Source: Oscillospiraceae bacterium
GTDB lineage: Bacteria > Bacillota > Clostridia > Oscillospirales > Ruminococcaceae
NCBI GenBank assembly: GCA_017442085.1
Contig: JAFSAW010000063.1
Location: 1-48,962 of the forward strand
Direction: 5' to 3'
DNA length: 48,962 bases
Shown: piece after piece, positions 6,233 to 14,104 of the stretch
How the letters are laid out: every line of letters begins with the position of its first letter
Numbering within the stretch: position 1 is the stretch's first letter
Program-made: the position numbers and the translations under genes
The notes under the pieces: generated by a model
Told to the model about the DNA's origin: nothing
The model's input: only the letters and a program-made list of their open reading frames with translations
The model's database searches: none

Positions 6233-7051
6233 ATGGATGTTAAGGATATGCTTAATCAGCTGGATTATCTTTATAATATGGGTGATTTGAAGGAAGCCGA
6301 AAGAAGACTGACAAACTGGCTTAATCAGGCACTGGACAGCCGCAGTTACGGCGCCGCCCTTACCTTTTACAACGAAATGGAAGGATTGTACCGCACCACA
6401 GGCCGTGCAAAACAGGCGGCAGAAATATCAGACAAAGCCTTGCAGCTTATCGAACTTATGGGGCTGAAAAATACAGTCCACCACGCCACTACTCTGCTTA
6501 ACGGTGCAACCGCAAACCGCTGGGCGCAAAACCTTGACAAAGCCCTGGATATGTATCAGCAGGCGGCAGAAATTTACCGCTCGCTTGATTTAAAAAACAG
6601 CTATCTTATGGCAAGTGTATACAACAATATAAGCCATATATATCAGCAGCAGAATAAGCACGAAAAGGCACTGGAAAATCTGCAGACTGCTTTAAATCTT
6701 GTTGAACCTATGGAAGACAGCGAAAGTGAAGTTGCCACAACAAAGGTTGCTATGGCACTTTGCCATATGGCGCTTGGCAGCATGGAAACAGCCAGAGAAA
6801 CCCTTGACAGTGCCTTGGCTTATTACGAAAGCGAAACCGGACAAAATGACGGACATTACGGCAGTGCACTTTCCGCCCTTGGTGAATATTACTGGCGATG
6901 TGAAGATTATGACAACGCCATAAATACATATGAAAAAGCACTTAAGGTTACCCGCAGCCGCTTTGGAGAAAATGACGGTTGCCGTGTAATATCCCGCAAT
7001 CTTGGTATTGTACGCAAAGAAATGGAAGAAAAACAGCAGCAAAAAGGATAA
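6233..7051 (+). CDS. tetratricopeptide repeat protein
   Basis: 272 residues from the ATG at 6233, supported by GGCGGTG seven bases ahead; the in-frame codon at 6194 lies upstream of the predicted transcript start. It is all helical, built from TPR motifs of about 34-40 residues with the usual A/G/Y/A/P-type pattern (DKALDMYQQAAEIYRSL, NKHEKALENLQTALNL, DYDNAINTYEKALKVT). No signal peptide or enzymatic domain, so a cytoplasmic scaffold is likely. It is the first gene of a tight three-gene operon, 3 bases before the DUF4037 gene, so it may bind that protein or DUF4125. The biological role is unknown. Confidence 0.88.
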   Translation: MDVKDMLNQLDYLYNMGDLKEAERRLTNWLNQALDSRSYGAALTFYNEMEGLYRTTGRAKQAAEISDKALQLIELMGLKNTVHHATTLLNGATANRWAQNLDKALDMYQQAAEIYRSLDLKNSYLMASVYNNISHIYQQQNKHEKALENLQTALNLVEPMEDSESEVATTKVAMALCHMALGSMETARETLDSALAYYESETGQNDGHYGSALSALGEYYWRCEDYDNAINTYEKALKVTRSRFGENDGCRVISRNLGIVRKEMEEKQQQKG

Positions 7052-7054
7052 AAT

Positions 7055-8055
7055 ATGAACGGACTTGAACTGTCTAAACTTTATTACCAGCAGATTGGCA
7101 GACCGATGCTGGAAGAAAAATTTGCCGAATATCTGCCCCGCCTCGCCGCAGGGCTTGTGGGTGAAGGCTCGGAATGTTTTGGATTTGATGATGAAATATC
7201 CCGTGACCACGATTTTGGCCCGGGGTTCTGCATATGGCTGTGCAAAGAAGACTTTGATGAAATAGGCGCCGAAATGCAAAAAGCATACGACAGCCTGCCA
7301 AAAGAATTTATGGGTTATTCGGCACGAAATACAAGCCCGCGTGGCGGCGGACGTGTTGGTGTTTTTGAAATATCATCATTTTACCGCAAATTTATCGGCA
7401 GCTGTCAGCCGCCGCAAAAGCTGACCGAATGGCTTTTTCTGCCCGAACATAAAATTGCAACTGCCGTAAACGGAGAAGTTTTTGAGGATAATCCCGGCCA
7501 TTTTTCTGCCATAAGAAACTCCTTTTGGCATATTATCCCAAAGATGTCCGCATCAAAAAAATTGCCGCAAGGGCGTCTGCCATGGCACAAAGCGGACAGT
7601 ACAACTACAGCCGCTGTATGCGCCGCGGTGATGTGGTTGCCGCAGATATGGCTTTGGCAGAGTTTATAAAAGCAACAATTTCTATGGTATACCTGCTTAA
7701 CCGCAGTTTTTGTCCTTATTACAAGTGGCAGTTCTATGGGCTTAAACAGTTGCACAGGAAAAACGGACATCTTTTTGCCTGCTCGGGTGTAATAAATATG
7801 CTGGAAAAGCTTTGCACAACCGAAAACCAGAGCAGTGCATGGCAGCCGCCTTTTGCTGCCGACTGGAACCCATATGTAAACCGATACGACAAAAAAGTGA
7901 TGCTTATAGAAAACATATGCACTTTGGTTGTAAACGAGCTTTACAGACAGGGACTTACAGATATCAATGACAGTTTTCTTGAAGCACACACATATAAAAT
8001 TATGAACTGCATCTCTGATGAAGTTTTAAAAAGATATCACGTTACGGAGGGATAG
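7055..8055 (+). pseudogene. DUF4037 protein (nucleotidyltransferase-like), broken by a one-base frameshift
   Basis: The N-terminal part reads from ATG 7055 through GLVGEGSECFGFDDE and SRDHDFGPGF. G38-S39, eleven residues, then D51-H-D53 fits the nucleotidyltransferase signature G-S-x(9-13)-D-x-D. Near 7520 homology leaves this frame and continues in the -1 frame (LLAYYPKDV, then GQYNYSRCMRRGDVVAADMALAEFI) to the stop at 8055. A -1 step at TCC (7520-7522) restores an unbroken DUF4037 sequence of about 333 residues, as if one C or T had been lost from a CC/TTTT run. Either the gene is recently inactivated or the base is a sequencing error. The rest shows no other damage. It lies 3 bases after the TPR gene and 2 before DUF4125. 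Confidence 0.8.
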
Positions 8056-8057
8056 CT

Positions 8058-8684
8058 ATGACACTCAGTGAAAAAAAGGAAGCACTTATAAAAACCGAAT
8101 GGCAGCTGTTTCACAATGTGAATAACGAGGGCGGCAAAGCTGACTGTCAGAATGACCCCGAAACCTTTGAAATTATGCGCCGCAGTCAGTTTGTGTGCTG
8201 GAGCGAAGAACTTGTGGACAGCTGGCACAATGACCTTTTGACTGCAAAATCAGCAGGCCGCAATCTTTTGAGCGAAAAATATGCCTGGATGATGCGCAGC
8301 ACCGCCCCCCATGAATTCCACCTTATCAGCAAACACCTTGTTTTTCCTTCCATCGCTGCAGAACAGATGATTGAAGAAATTGTCGCCGCTGAAGTTGAAT
8401 GGATGGAAGCTTACGAAAAGCAGTATCCTTTTATGGCAAGCGGCAACCGCCCTGTGCGCAAAGAAAATGACTGTGAATATGTAACCAGCTTTGAAACATA
8501 TCTCACCGGAGAATTGCATACATATTCCGAAAAGACTCTTGGGCTGTATCTTGATATGATAAAACAGCTTAAAAAAGACGGAAAATCTTTGGCAACTGAG
8601 GTAATGAATGCTATGGTAAAAGCCTATGGCTACAAAGACCTTGACGATGCAGAACGCCAGCAGAAAATAAGAGCAAATTTATAA
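8058..8684 (+). CDS. DUF4125 family protein
   Basis: 208 residues, soluble and mostly helical, matching DUF4125: an N-terminal EWQLFHNVNNEGGKADCQND, then FEIMRRSQFVCW, LLSEKYAWMMRSTAP and a C-terminal helical block (TYLTGELHTYSEKTLGLY). It has no recognised catalytic motif, although the E-W/H-N/D-C block is conserved in the family as I remember it. SD GGAGG ends 7 bases before the ATG, inside the DUF4037 stop region. It is the last gene of the TPR-DUF4037-DUF4125 operon and is intact although the gene before it is frameshifted. Function unknown; an effector or partner of the DUF4037 nucleotidyltransferase-like protein is a guess from order. Confidence 0.82.
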   Translation: MTLSEKKEALIKTEWQLFHNVNNEGGKADCQNDPETFEIMRRSQFVCWSEELVDSWHNDLLTAKSAGRNLLSEKYAWMMRSTAPHEFHLISKHLVFPSIAAEQMIEEIVAAEVEWMEAYEKQYPFMASGNRPVRKENDCEYVTSFETYLTGELHTYSEKTLGLYLDMIKQLKKDGKSLATEVMNAMVKAYGYKDLDDAERQQKIRANL

Positions 8685-8705
8685 CATTATATAACCAATA
8701 CATTT

Positions 8706-8740
8706 ACAGCACTGCAGAAAATATATGCAGTGCTGTTTTA
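8706..8740 (+). terminator. intrinsic terminator
   Basis: ACAGCACTGCA (8706-8716), 9-base loop, TGCAGTGCTGT (8726-8736), then TTTA: an 11-bp perfect stem closing the TPR operon. Confidence 0.9.
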
Positions 8741-8875
8741 TATTGTAAACTTATATTTTTCCGGTACCTTTTGGGTGGATTTTTAGCATAAAAAACCTCT
8801 CTATGTCAAAAAGATGAAGGCAGATATATTTAAAAAAACATCACTGTCAGATATGTCAGGATTTGTGAACAAATT

Positions 8876-8902
8876 AAAAGCCTCCCTTTATACAAAGGAG
8901 GC
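8876..8902 (-). terminator. intrinsic terminator of the 8938 gene
   Basis: Minus strand GCCTCCTTT-GTAT-AAAgGGAGGC (8902-8880, one bulge), followed by TTTTAATTT. The 135 bases between here and the terminator at 8740 hold nothing I can recognise. Confidence 0.85.
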
Positions 8903-8937
8903 CTGAGCGCTGATGTACCGGCTGAACTTATTCAGAT

Positions 8938-9357
8938 TTATTTGTCTGACCAGAATCTTGCCTGCAATATGTTCATTTTATCGTTGTCTGATTTTATAAG
9001 TGTATCCTTTGTGTCGCAAGCTCCCGTATTTGCTGAATTTATAGCTATCAGACAATAAATGTAATAAATAATAAGAGGAATACAGATATATTCCAATGGA
9101 AAATAGCGGTTGTAACCATTAATCTTATGGTATAGAACGTCATAGACCATACTCAGCACTCCAAAAGCTATTCCAAGATAAGCACCCAGCTTTTTGCCTT
9201 TGCACATCATTATTCCTGTTATCACCATAAACAGTATGATAAGCCATAAAGTCAGATTAAAAATATTTTCTGCATCACCATATTTGACAAAATCAATTCC
9301 AAAAAACAAAATCAGCAGGATTGCAGGTAAAAAATATAAAAGTTTGAATTTTTTCAT
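8938..9357 (-). CDS. small four-pass membrane protein, unknown
   Basis: 139 residues from ATG 9357, which has AGGAAGG ten bases upstream; the GTG at 9366 overlaps that site too closely. Hydrophobic segments lie at about 6-23, 35-50, 57-74 and 85-105, and a polar tail of about 30 residues ends the protein. No motif of a known transporter or enzyme is visible. It is monocistronic, with its own terminator at 8876, between the TPR operon and the second AGCS gene but opposite in direction. I do not recognise a family. Confidence 0.65.
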   Translation of the reverse strand: MKKFKLLYFLPAILLILFFGIDFVKYGDAENIFNLTLWLIILFMVITGIMMCKGKKLGAYLGIAFGVLSMVYDVLYHKINGYNRYFPLEYICIPLIIYYIYCLIAINSANTGACDTKDTLIKSDNDKMNILQARFWSDK

Positions 9358-9518
9358 TATATTCACACCTTCCTATTCAAGTTACAGCTGTTTGTCCTGT
9401 TCAGATTAATTGTTTAATTTTATTTTATCATACATTTATATATTCATCAATGCATAGTGAAACTGCTTAATATAAAACCCGTCAGCCAAAAAATAAAAAT
9501 GGCAATTAATATATTTTC

Positions 9519-9547
9519 TTGACATATATTCTTTTTTTTGCAATAAT
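9519..9547 (+). promoter_or_regulatory. promoter for AGCS symporter 2
   Basis: -35 TTGACA (9519-9524), 17-base spacer, -10 AATAAT (9542-9547). The leader is only about 30 bases, leaving no room for a riboswitch, unlike the other two AGCS genes. Confidence 0.75.
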
Positions 9548-9583
9548 AAATAAGTTATTTTATTTATTATAAGAGGAAAAACT

Positions 9584-10969
9584 ATGTACGAAACAATAAG
9601 TTCAATCAACAGTGTGTTGAACACATTTATCTGGGGCGTACCTGCAATGGTGTGTATCATCGGTGTAGGTCTGTACCTCAGCATCCGCACAGGCTTTGTG
9701 CAGATAAGAAAATTTCCATACGCATTAAAAAACACTTTAGGTAAAATTTTTAACAAAAGCTCTGCATCCGACGGTGCGCTTACACCTTTTCAGGCTGTAT
9801 GTACAGCACTTGCTGCCACAATAGGCACAGGTAACATTGCAGGTGTTGCAGGTGCTATTGCAATTGGCGGCCCGGGTGCTGTTTTCTGGATGTGGATTTC
9901 CGCTTTGCTTGGTATGTGCACAAAGTTCAGCGAAGTTACACTTGCTGTATTCTACCGCGAACGCAATGTCAAAGGCGAATATATCGGCGGCCCTATGTAC
10001 TACATCAAAAACGGTCTGGGCAAAAACTGGATGTGGCTTGCATACCTTTATGCTGCATTTGGCACCTGTGCAGTTTTCGGCACAGGCAATGCAACACAGG
10101 TAAATACAATCGTTGCCGCACTGAACAGTGCTTTGCTTAACTATGGTGCTGTTTCTGACACAAGCCTTGAAGTGCTTAACCTTATTATCGGCATCGTTAT
10201 CAGCCTTGTTGTTCTGCTTATCCTTTTTGGCGGCGTAAAACGTATTGGCACTGTAAGTGAAGCATTGGTACCATTTATGGCACTTCTCTATGTTGTGCTT
10301 GCTCTTGGTGTTATTGTGATGAATGCAGGCAAAATCCCTTCTGTATTTGCAAGCATCTTCTACGGTGCATTTAATCCACAGGCTGTTACTGGCGGTATTG
10401 TGGGCAGCATGTTTACAAGTATGACAAAGGGTGTTTCCCGCGGTATCTTCTCCAACGAAGCAGGCCTTGGTACAGGTTCCATTGCACATGCTTGTGCTGA
10501 CACCGAAAATCCTGTTAAACAGGGTATGTTTGGTATATTTGAAGTATTTATGGATACAATTGTTGTTTGTACAATGACTGCCCTTGTTATTCTTCTCAGC
10601 GGCGTTAACATCACTTATGGTCAGGCTGCAGGTGCAGAACTTACTATTGCAGGCTTTACACTTGTTTATGGCAACTGGGTTTCCATCTTTACTGCTGTTG
10701 CCATGTGCTGCTTTGCGTTCTCCACAATTATCGGCTGGGGCCTGTACGGCGCACGCTGTATCGAATTTTTGTTCGGCAGCAAAATTCTTAAATTATATTA
10801 CATCGCTTACTCCCTTATCTCCATTGTTGGCGCAACAGTAAGCCTTGATTTAATCTGGAGCATCAGCGACACCTTTAACGGCTTTATGGTTGTACCTAAC
10901 TTGATTGCCGTATTCCTGCTGGCACCAACTGTATTTAAACTGCTTAAAGAACATTTTGAAGCAAAATAA
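9584..10969 (+). CDS. AGCS family Na+/alanine-glycine symporter 2
   Basis: 461 residues, full family length. Signatures include GTGNIAGVAGAIAIGGPGA, FWMWISALLGMCTKF, GGPMYYIKNGLG, and FSNEAGLGTGSIAHA. It is closer to copy 3 at 21603 (shared GGPMYYI-NGLGKNW) than to copy 1. SD AAGAGGAAAAACT precedes ATG 9584. It has its own consensus-like promoter at 9519 and no glycine riboswitch, so it is probably expressed independently of glycine and may prefer alanine. That last point is inference. A nested hairpin terminator follows at 10992. Confidence 0.96.
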   Translation: MYETISSINSVLNTFIWGVPAMVCIIGVGLYLSIRTGFVQIRKFPYALKNTLGKIFNKSSASDGALTPFQAVCTALAATIGTGNIAGVAGAIAIGGPGAVFWMWISALLGMCTKFSEVTLAVFYRERNVKGEYIGGPMYYIKNGLGKNWMWLAYLYAAFGTCAVFGTGNATQVNTIVAALNSALLNYGAVSDTSLEVLNLIIGIVISLVVLLILFGGVKRIGTVSEALVPFMALLYVVLALGVIVMNAGKIPSVFASIFYGAFNPQAVTGGIVGSMFTSMTKGVSRGIFSNEAGLGTGSIAHACADTENPVKQGMFGIFEVFMDTIVVCTMTALVILLSGVNITYGQAAGAELTIAGFTLVYGNWVSIFTAVAMCCFAFSTIIGWGLYGARCIEFLFGSKILKLYYIAYSLISIVGATVSLDLIWSISDTFNGFMVVPNLIAVFLLAPTVFKLLKEHFEAK

Positions 10970-10991
10970 AATATTGATTGCATAAAAACAA

Positions 10992-11065
10992 ATGTCATTC
11001 TGAGAAACGAATTTGACAAAGAATCTTTTAGATTCTTTTCTTTCACTCAGAATGACATATTTTTT
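10992..11065. terminator. nested-hairpin terminator built on a GTCATTCTGAG inverted repeat
   Basis: The outer arms ATGTCATTCTGAG (to 11004) and CTCAGAATGACAT (11046-11058) pair perfectly over 13 bp. Between them a second hairpin AAAGAATC-TTTTA-GATTCTTT (11018-11038) forms. T6 follows. It lies between converging genes and probably serves both. The outer word recurs at 691 and 35630, so this may be a small repeat family used as terminator. Confidence 0.8.
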
Positions 11066-11088
11066 ATTTATATTTGTTTATATATAAA

Positions 11089-11832
11089 TTATTTATTAAG
11101 ATATTTTTCACGGAGTTCTGCAGTTTTTGCTGCATACACTTCGTTCTGCTTTTTGTTTGCAAGTGTTCTCTTGATACGGTTTTCCACCTGTTCAAAACCT
11201 GCAGCTCTTGCTTCTTTTTTATCTTCAACTTTGATAAGGTGGTAACCGAACTGTGTTTCTACAGGGCCTACAACTGCACCGATTTCTGCATTGAAAGCTG
11301 CTTCTTCAAATTCTTTTACCATCTGACCGCGGCCAAATTCGCCAAGGGAACCGCCTCTTGCTGCAGAACCGCATGTGGAATGTTCACGTGCCATAGCTTC
11401 AAATTCTTTTTCGCCGCTTGTGATAAGAGCAAGAATAGCTTCGATTTCTGCTTTATCCTTAACAAGAATGTGTTTTGCTGTTACTGTTTCAGGGCTTACA
11501 AATGTATCTTTGTTTGCTTCGTAGTATTCTTTGCATTCTTCTTCGGTTACTTCTGCTGCTGCAAGCACCTTTCTAATAGCAAGCTGTGCAAGAATATCTT
11601 TTTTTGCACTTTCCATAAATTTTTCAAACTCTGCTGTTTCGTCCATTTTTTCTTCTTTACCCATTTTAGCAAAAAGATGGATGTTGATAACTTCGTCAAG
11701 GCACTGCTGGCGGAACTGTGGGTTGTTTGCATACATCTGCTGGTCTTTTGTAAGTGTATTGATAAATGCATCAATTTCAGCTTCTGTAATATTTACGCCG
11801 TCAACTGTGGCAAGAATTTTGTTTTCGCTCAT
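11089..11832 (-). CDS. cytoplasmic parvulin-type peptidyl-prolyl isomerase
   Basis: 247 residues: an N-terminal helical SurA-like chaperone part (about 1-110) and a parvulin (PpiC-type) rotamase domain (about 115-210). The rotamase domain contains VTAKHILVKDK, FEAMAREHSTCGSAARGGSLGEFGRGQMV and the closing GPVETQFGYHLIKVED. Parvulins catalyse cis-trans isomerisation of Xaa-Pro bonds. Most Gram-positive homologues (PrsA) are secreted lipoproteins, but this one starts MSENKILATVDG with no signal peptide or lipobox, so it should work in the cytoplasm. SD AAGGAGAAATAAAA. Monocistronic, with a promoter at 11871. Confidence 0.92.
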   Translation of the reverse strand: MSENKILATVDGVNITEAEIDAFINTLTKDQQMYANNPQFRQQCLDEVINIHLFAKMGKEEKMDETAEFEKFMESAKKDILAQLAIRKVLAAAEVTEEECKEYYEANKDTFVSPETVTAKHILVKDKAEIEAILALITSGEKEFEAMAREHSTCGSAARGGSLGEFGRGQMVKEFEEAAFNAEIGAVVGPVETQFGYHLIKVEDKKEARAAGFEQVENRIKRTLANKKQNEVYAAKTAELREKYLNK

Positions 11833-11870
11833 TTTTATTTCTCCTTATGATTATATAAATCTAATAATAT

Positions 11871-11899
11871 ATTTTAATAAAAAATTGTGATAATGTAAA
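11871..11899 (-). promoter_or_regulatory. promoter for the parvulin gene
   Basis: Minus strand -35 TTTACA (11899-11894), 17-base spacer, -10 TAAAAT (11876-11871). Confidence 0.55.
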
Positions 11900-11970
11900 C
11901 TGTTTTTATTTACTTTTAGCAGTAAATTTAATATCATTAATATAATAATAATCCGAAAGGAATTGATTTT

Positions 11971-13998
11971 ATGGATAAAACACCTTTGTTTCCACAGTTA
12001 AAAGGTATGCTTTACGGCGGGGACTACAACCCTGACCAGTGGCTTGACCGTCCCGATATACTTGAACAGGATATACAGGCAATGAAAAAAGCAAAGATAA
12101 ACTGTGTGTCACTGGGCATTTTCAGCTGGAGCAGTTATGAGCCAAAAGAGAATGAATATCATTTTGAATGGCTGCAGCAGATTATGGACAATCTGTATGC
12201 CAACGGGATATACACTATACTTGCCACCCCGTCTGGTGCAAAGCCTGCATGGCTGGACAAAAACTATCCCGACTGTCTGCGTGTTGACAATATGGGTGTG
12301 CGGTATCACCACGGCGACCGCCACAACTATTGTATGAGCAGCGAAAATTTCCGCACTCATCTGAAAAAGATAAACACTATGCTTGCCCAGCGTTTCGCCC
12401 ACCATCCCGCTTTGCTTATGTGGCATATCTCCAATGAAATGGGCGGTGAATGCTTCTGCCCTCTTTGTCAGGAAAAATTCCGCAGCTATCTGCGCAATAA
12501 ATTTGACAATGATATAGACAAGCTCAACAAAGCCTGGTGGACAACCTTCTGGAGCCATAAATATTCCTGCTTTGAAGAAATTGAACCGCCTTTTGCAAAT
12601 GGTTCCATCGACATTATGGGGCTTAACCTTGAGTGGAAGCGTTTTACCACACAGAATATGATTGACTGTATGAAAAGCGAAATTGAAGTGGTGAAAAGCT
12701 TTAACCCTGATATCCCCGTAACTGCAAATCTTATGAATATGTACAACGGGCTTGATTACAGAGCTTTGGCAAAGGAAATTGATGTTGTAAGCTGGGACAG
12801 CTATCCCCGTTTTCACAACGACTGGGAAAGCTTTGAAGATACTATGAGAGAATTTTCCTTCAGCCACGCTGTTTTCCGCGGGCTTAAAAAGGATAAACCT
12901 TTTATGCTTATGGAATGTTCGCCGTCACTTACCAACTGGCAGGCTTACAACAAGCTTAAACGCCCCGGAGTACTTCGTCTGCAGGCCTTGCAGGCTGTAG
13001 CTTGCGGCAGTGACACTGTGCAGTATTTTCAGATACGCAAAAGCCGTGGCAGCTTTGAGCAGTTTCACGGTGCAGTAATTGACCACGCAGGAACAGACAA
13101 CCGCGTTTTCCGTGAAGTAAGCGAAGTTGGTGACATTTTAAAGAAAATCAAAGATGTTGCCGGCACAACTGTCAAAGCAGAGGCTGCACTGCTGTTTGAC
13201 TGGGACAACCGCTGGGCAATTCAGGATATGCAGGGGCTGTGCAACGCCGATAAAAAATACGAAAAAACCTTGGTGGATTTCTGGCGCGAATTTAACCGTA
13301 CAGGTGCAGAGATGGATGTTATCGGCTGTGATGACAGCTTTGATGATTATAAAATTATTATTGCACCAATGCTGTATATAGTAAAAAAAGAAACTGCCGA
13401 AAAACTGACCGATTTTGTAAAAAAAGGCGGACAGCTGCTTGCAACCTATCTTACAGGTTATGTCGATGAAAACCTGCTTTGTCACCTTGGCGGTTTCCCT
13501 GGAGAAAATCTTTCTGATTTGTTCGGGTTATACAGCGAAGAAATTGACACGCTTTTCCCAAGTGACAAAAACGGCATAAAACTCAGGGGCTGTGACAAAA
13601 CAATGGAAGTTTTTGATTATTGTGAAATTTTAAAGGTCAGAGATGCAGAAATTCTGGGCAGATACACCGATGACTTTTACAAAGACAGTGCCGCTGTTAC
13701 CGTAAAATGCTATGGCGAAGGCTGTGCATACTATGTTGCAGCAAGAACAAAGGCCAGCGACCTTTCGCCGTTTTTTGAACAGATGCTTGTAAACGCAGGT
13801 ATAACACCACATAAACTGCCTCCGCATATTTTATATCACGAAAGATGCGGTGACGGTGAAAGATACGGTTTTTATTTAAATCTTTCCGAAAACGAAACTG
13901 CTGTGGAAAATATAAATGGTTTTGACCTTGTAAGCGGCAAAGATATCAGCAGTACACTTGTGCTGGACAGATATGCTGTGGCTGTTGTAAAATTTTAA
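11971..13998 (+). CDS. GH42 family beta-galactosidase
   Basis: 675 residues, the usual GH42 length. The N-terminal TIM barrel opens with MLYGGDYNPDQW. The acid/base Glu156 is in WHISNEMGGE and the nucleophile Glu315 is in FMLMECSPSLTNW. Four cysteines (C121, C161, C163, C166) reproduce the structural zinc site of the family. A trimerisation domain (about 390-600) and a short C-terminal beta domain follow. The enzyme hydrolyses terminal beta-galactosides; with no signal peptide it acts on imported oligosaccharides such as galacto-oligosaccharides or plant galactans. SD AAAGGAATT. No sugar transporter or regulator is next to it. It is monocistronic between the parvulin and a strong terminator. 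Confidence 0.96.
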   Translation: MDKTPLFPQLKGMLYGGDYNPDQWLDRPDILEQDIQAMKKAKINCVSLGIFSWSSYEPKENEYHFEWLQQIMDNLYANGIYTILATPSGAKPAWLDKNYPDCLRVDNMGVRYHHGDRHNYCMSSENFRTHLKKINTMLAQRFAHHPALLMWHISNEMGGECFCPLCQEKFRSYLRNKFDNDIDKLNKAWWTTFWSHKYSCFEEIEPPFANGSIDIMGLNLEWKRFTTQNMIDCMKSEIEVVKSFNPDIPVTANLMNMYNGLDYRALAKEIDVVSWDSYPRFHNDWESFEDTMREFSFSHAVFRGLKKDKPFMLMECSPSLTNWQAYNKLKRPGVLRLQALQAVACGSDTVQYFQIRKSRGSFEQFHGAVIDHAGTDNRVFREVSEVGDILKKIKDVAGTTVKAEAALLFDWDNRWAIQDMQGLCNADKKYEKTLVDFWREFNRTGAEMDVIGCDDSFDDYKIIIAPMLYIVKKETAEKLTDFVKKGGQLLATYLTGYVDENLLCHLGGFPGENLSDLFGLYSEEIDTLFPSDKNGIKLRGCDKTMEVFDYCEILKVRDAEILGRYTDDFYKDSAAVTVKCYGEGCAYYVAARTKASDLSPFFEQMLVNAGITPHKLPPHILYHERCGDGERYGFYLNLSENETAVENINGFDLVSGKDISSTLVLDRYAVAVVKF

Positions 13999-14010
13999 AT
14001 TTATATAATT

Positions 14011-14093
14011 AAAAGACAGATAGTTATATTCAAGTGATACCAAAAGTTAAATACTTTTGAAGGTGCACATCAAAATATAATTATCTGTCTTTT
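14011..14093. terminator. long nested-hairpin bidirectional terminator
   Basis: Outer arms of 20 bp (14011-14030 and 14074-14093) with one mismatch enclose a second hairpin CAAAAGT-TAAAT-ACTTTTG. The outer ends are AAAAGACAG and CTGTCTTTT, so both strands have T-rich ends. It separates the converging GH42 and MATE genes. Its two-level shape is like the element at 10992, though the sequence differs. Confidence 0.75.
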
Positions 14094-14104
14094 ATTATTC
14101 TGTT

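Noticed and set aside
7515-7535. Programmed -1 frameshift in DUF4037
   Set aside because: There is no X-XXY-YYZ slippery heptamer, no upstream SD-like stimulator and no clear downstream hairpin; a lost base is simpler.
9548-9583. Glycine riboswitch for AGCS copy 2
   Set aside because: The leader is only about 30 bases and lacks the GCCGAAGG and CTCTCAGG cores.
11074-11850. 258-codon Phe/Cys-rich plus-strand frame
   Set aside because: Antisense of the parvulin gene; composition unlike a membrane protein family and no SD.
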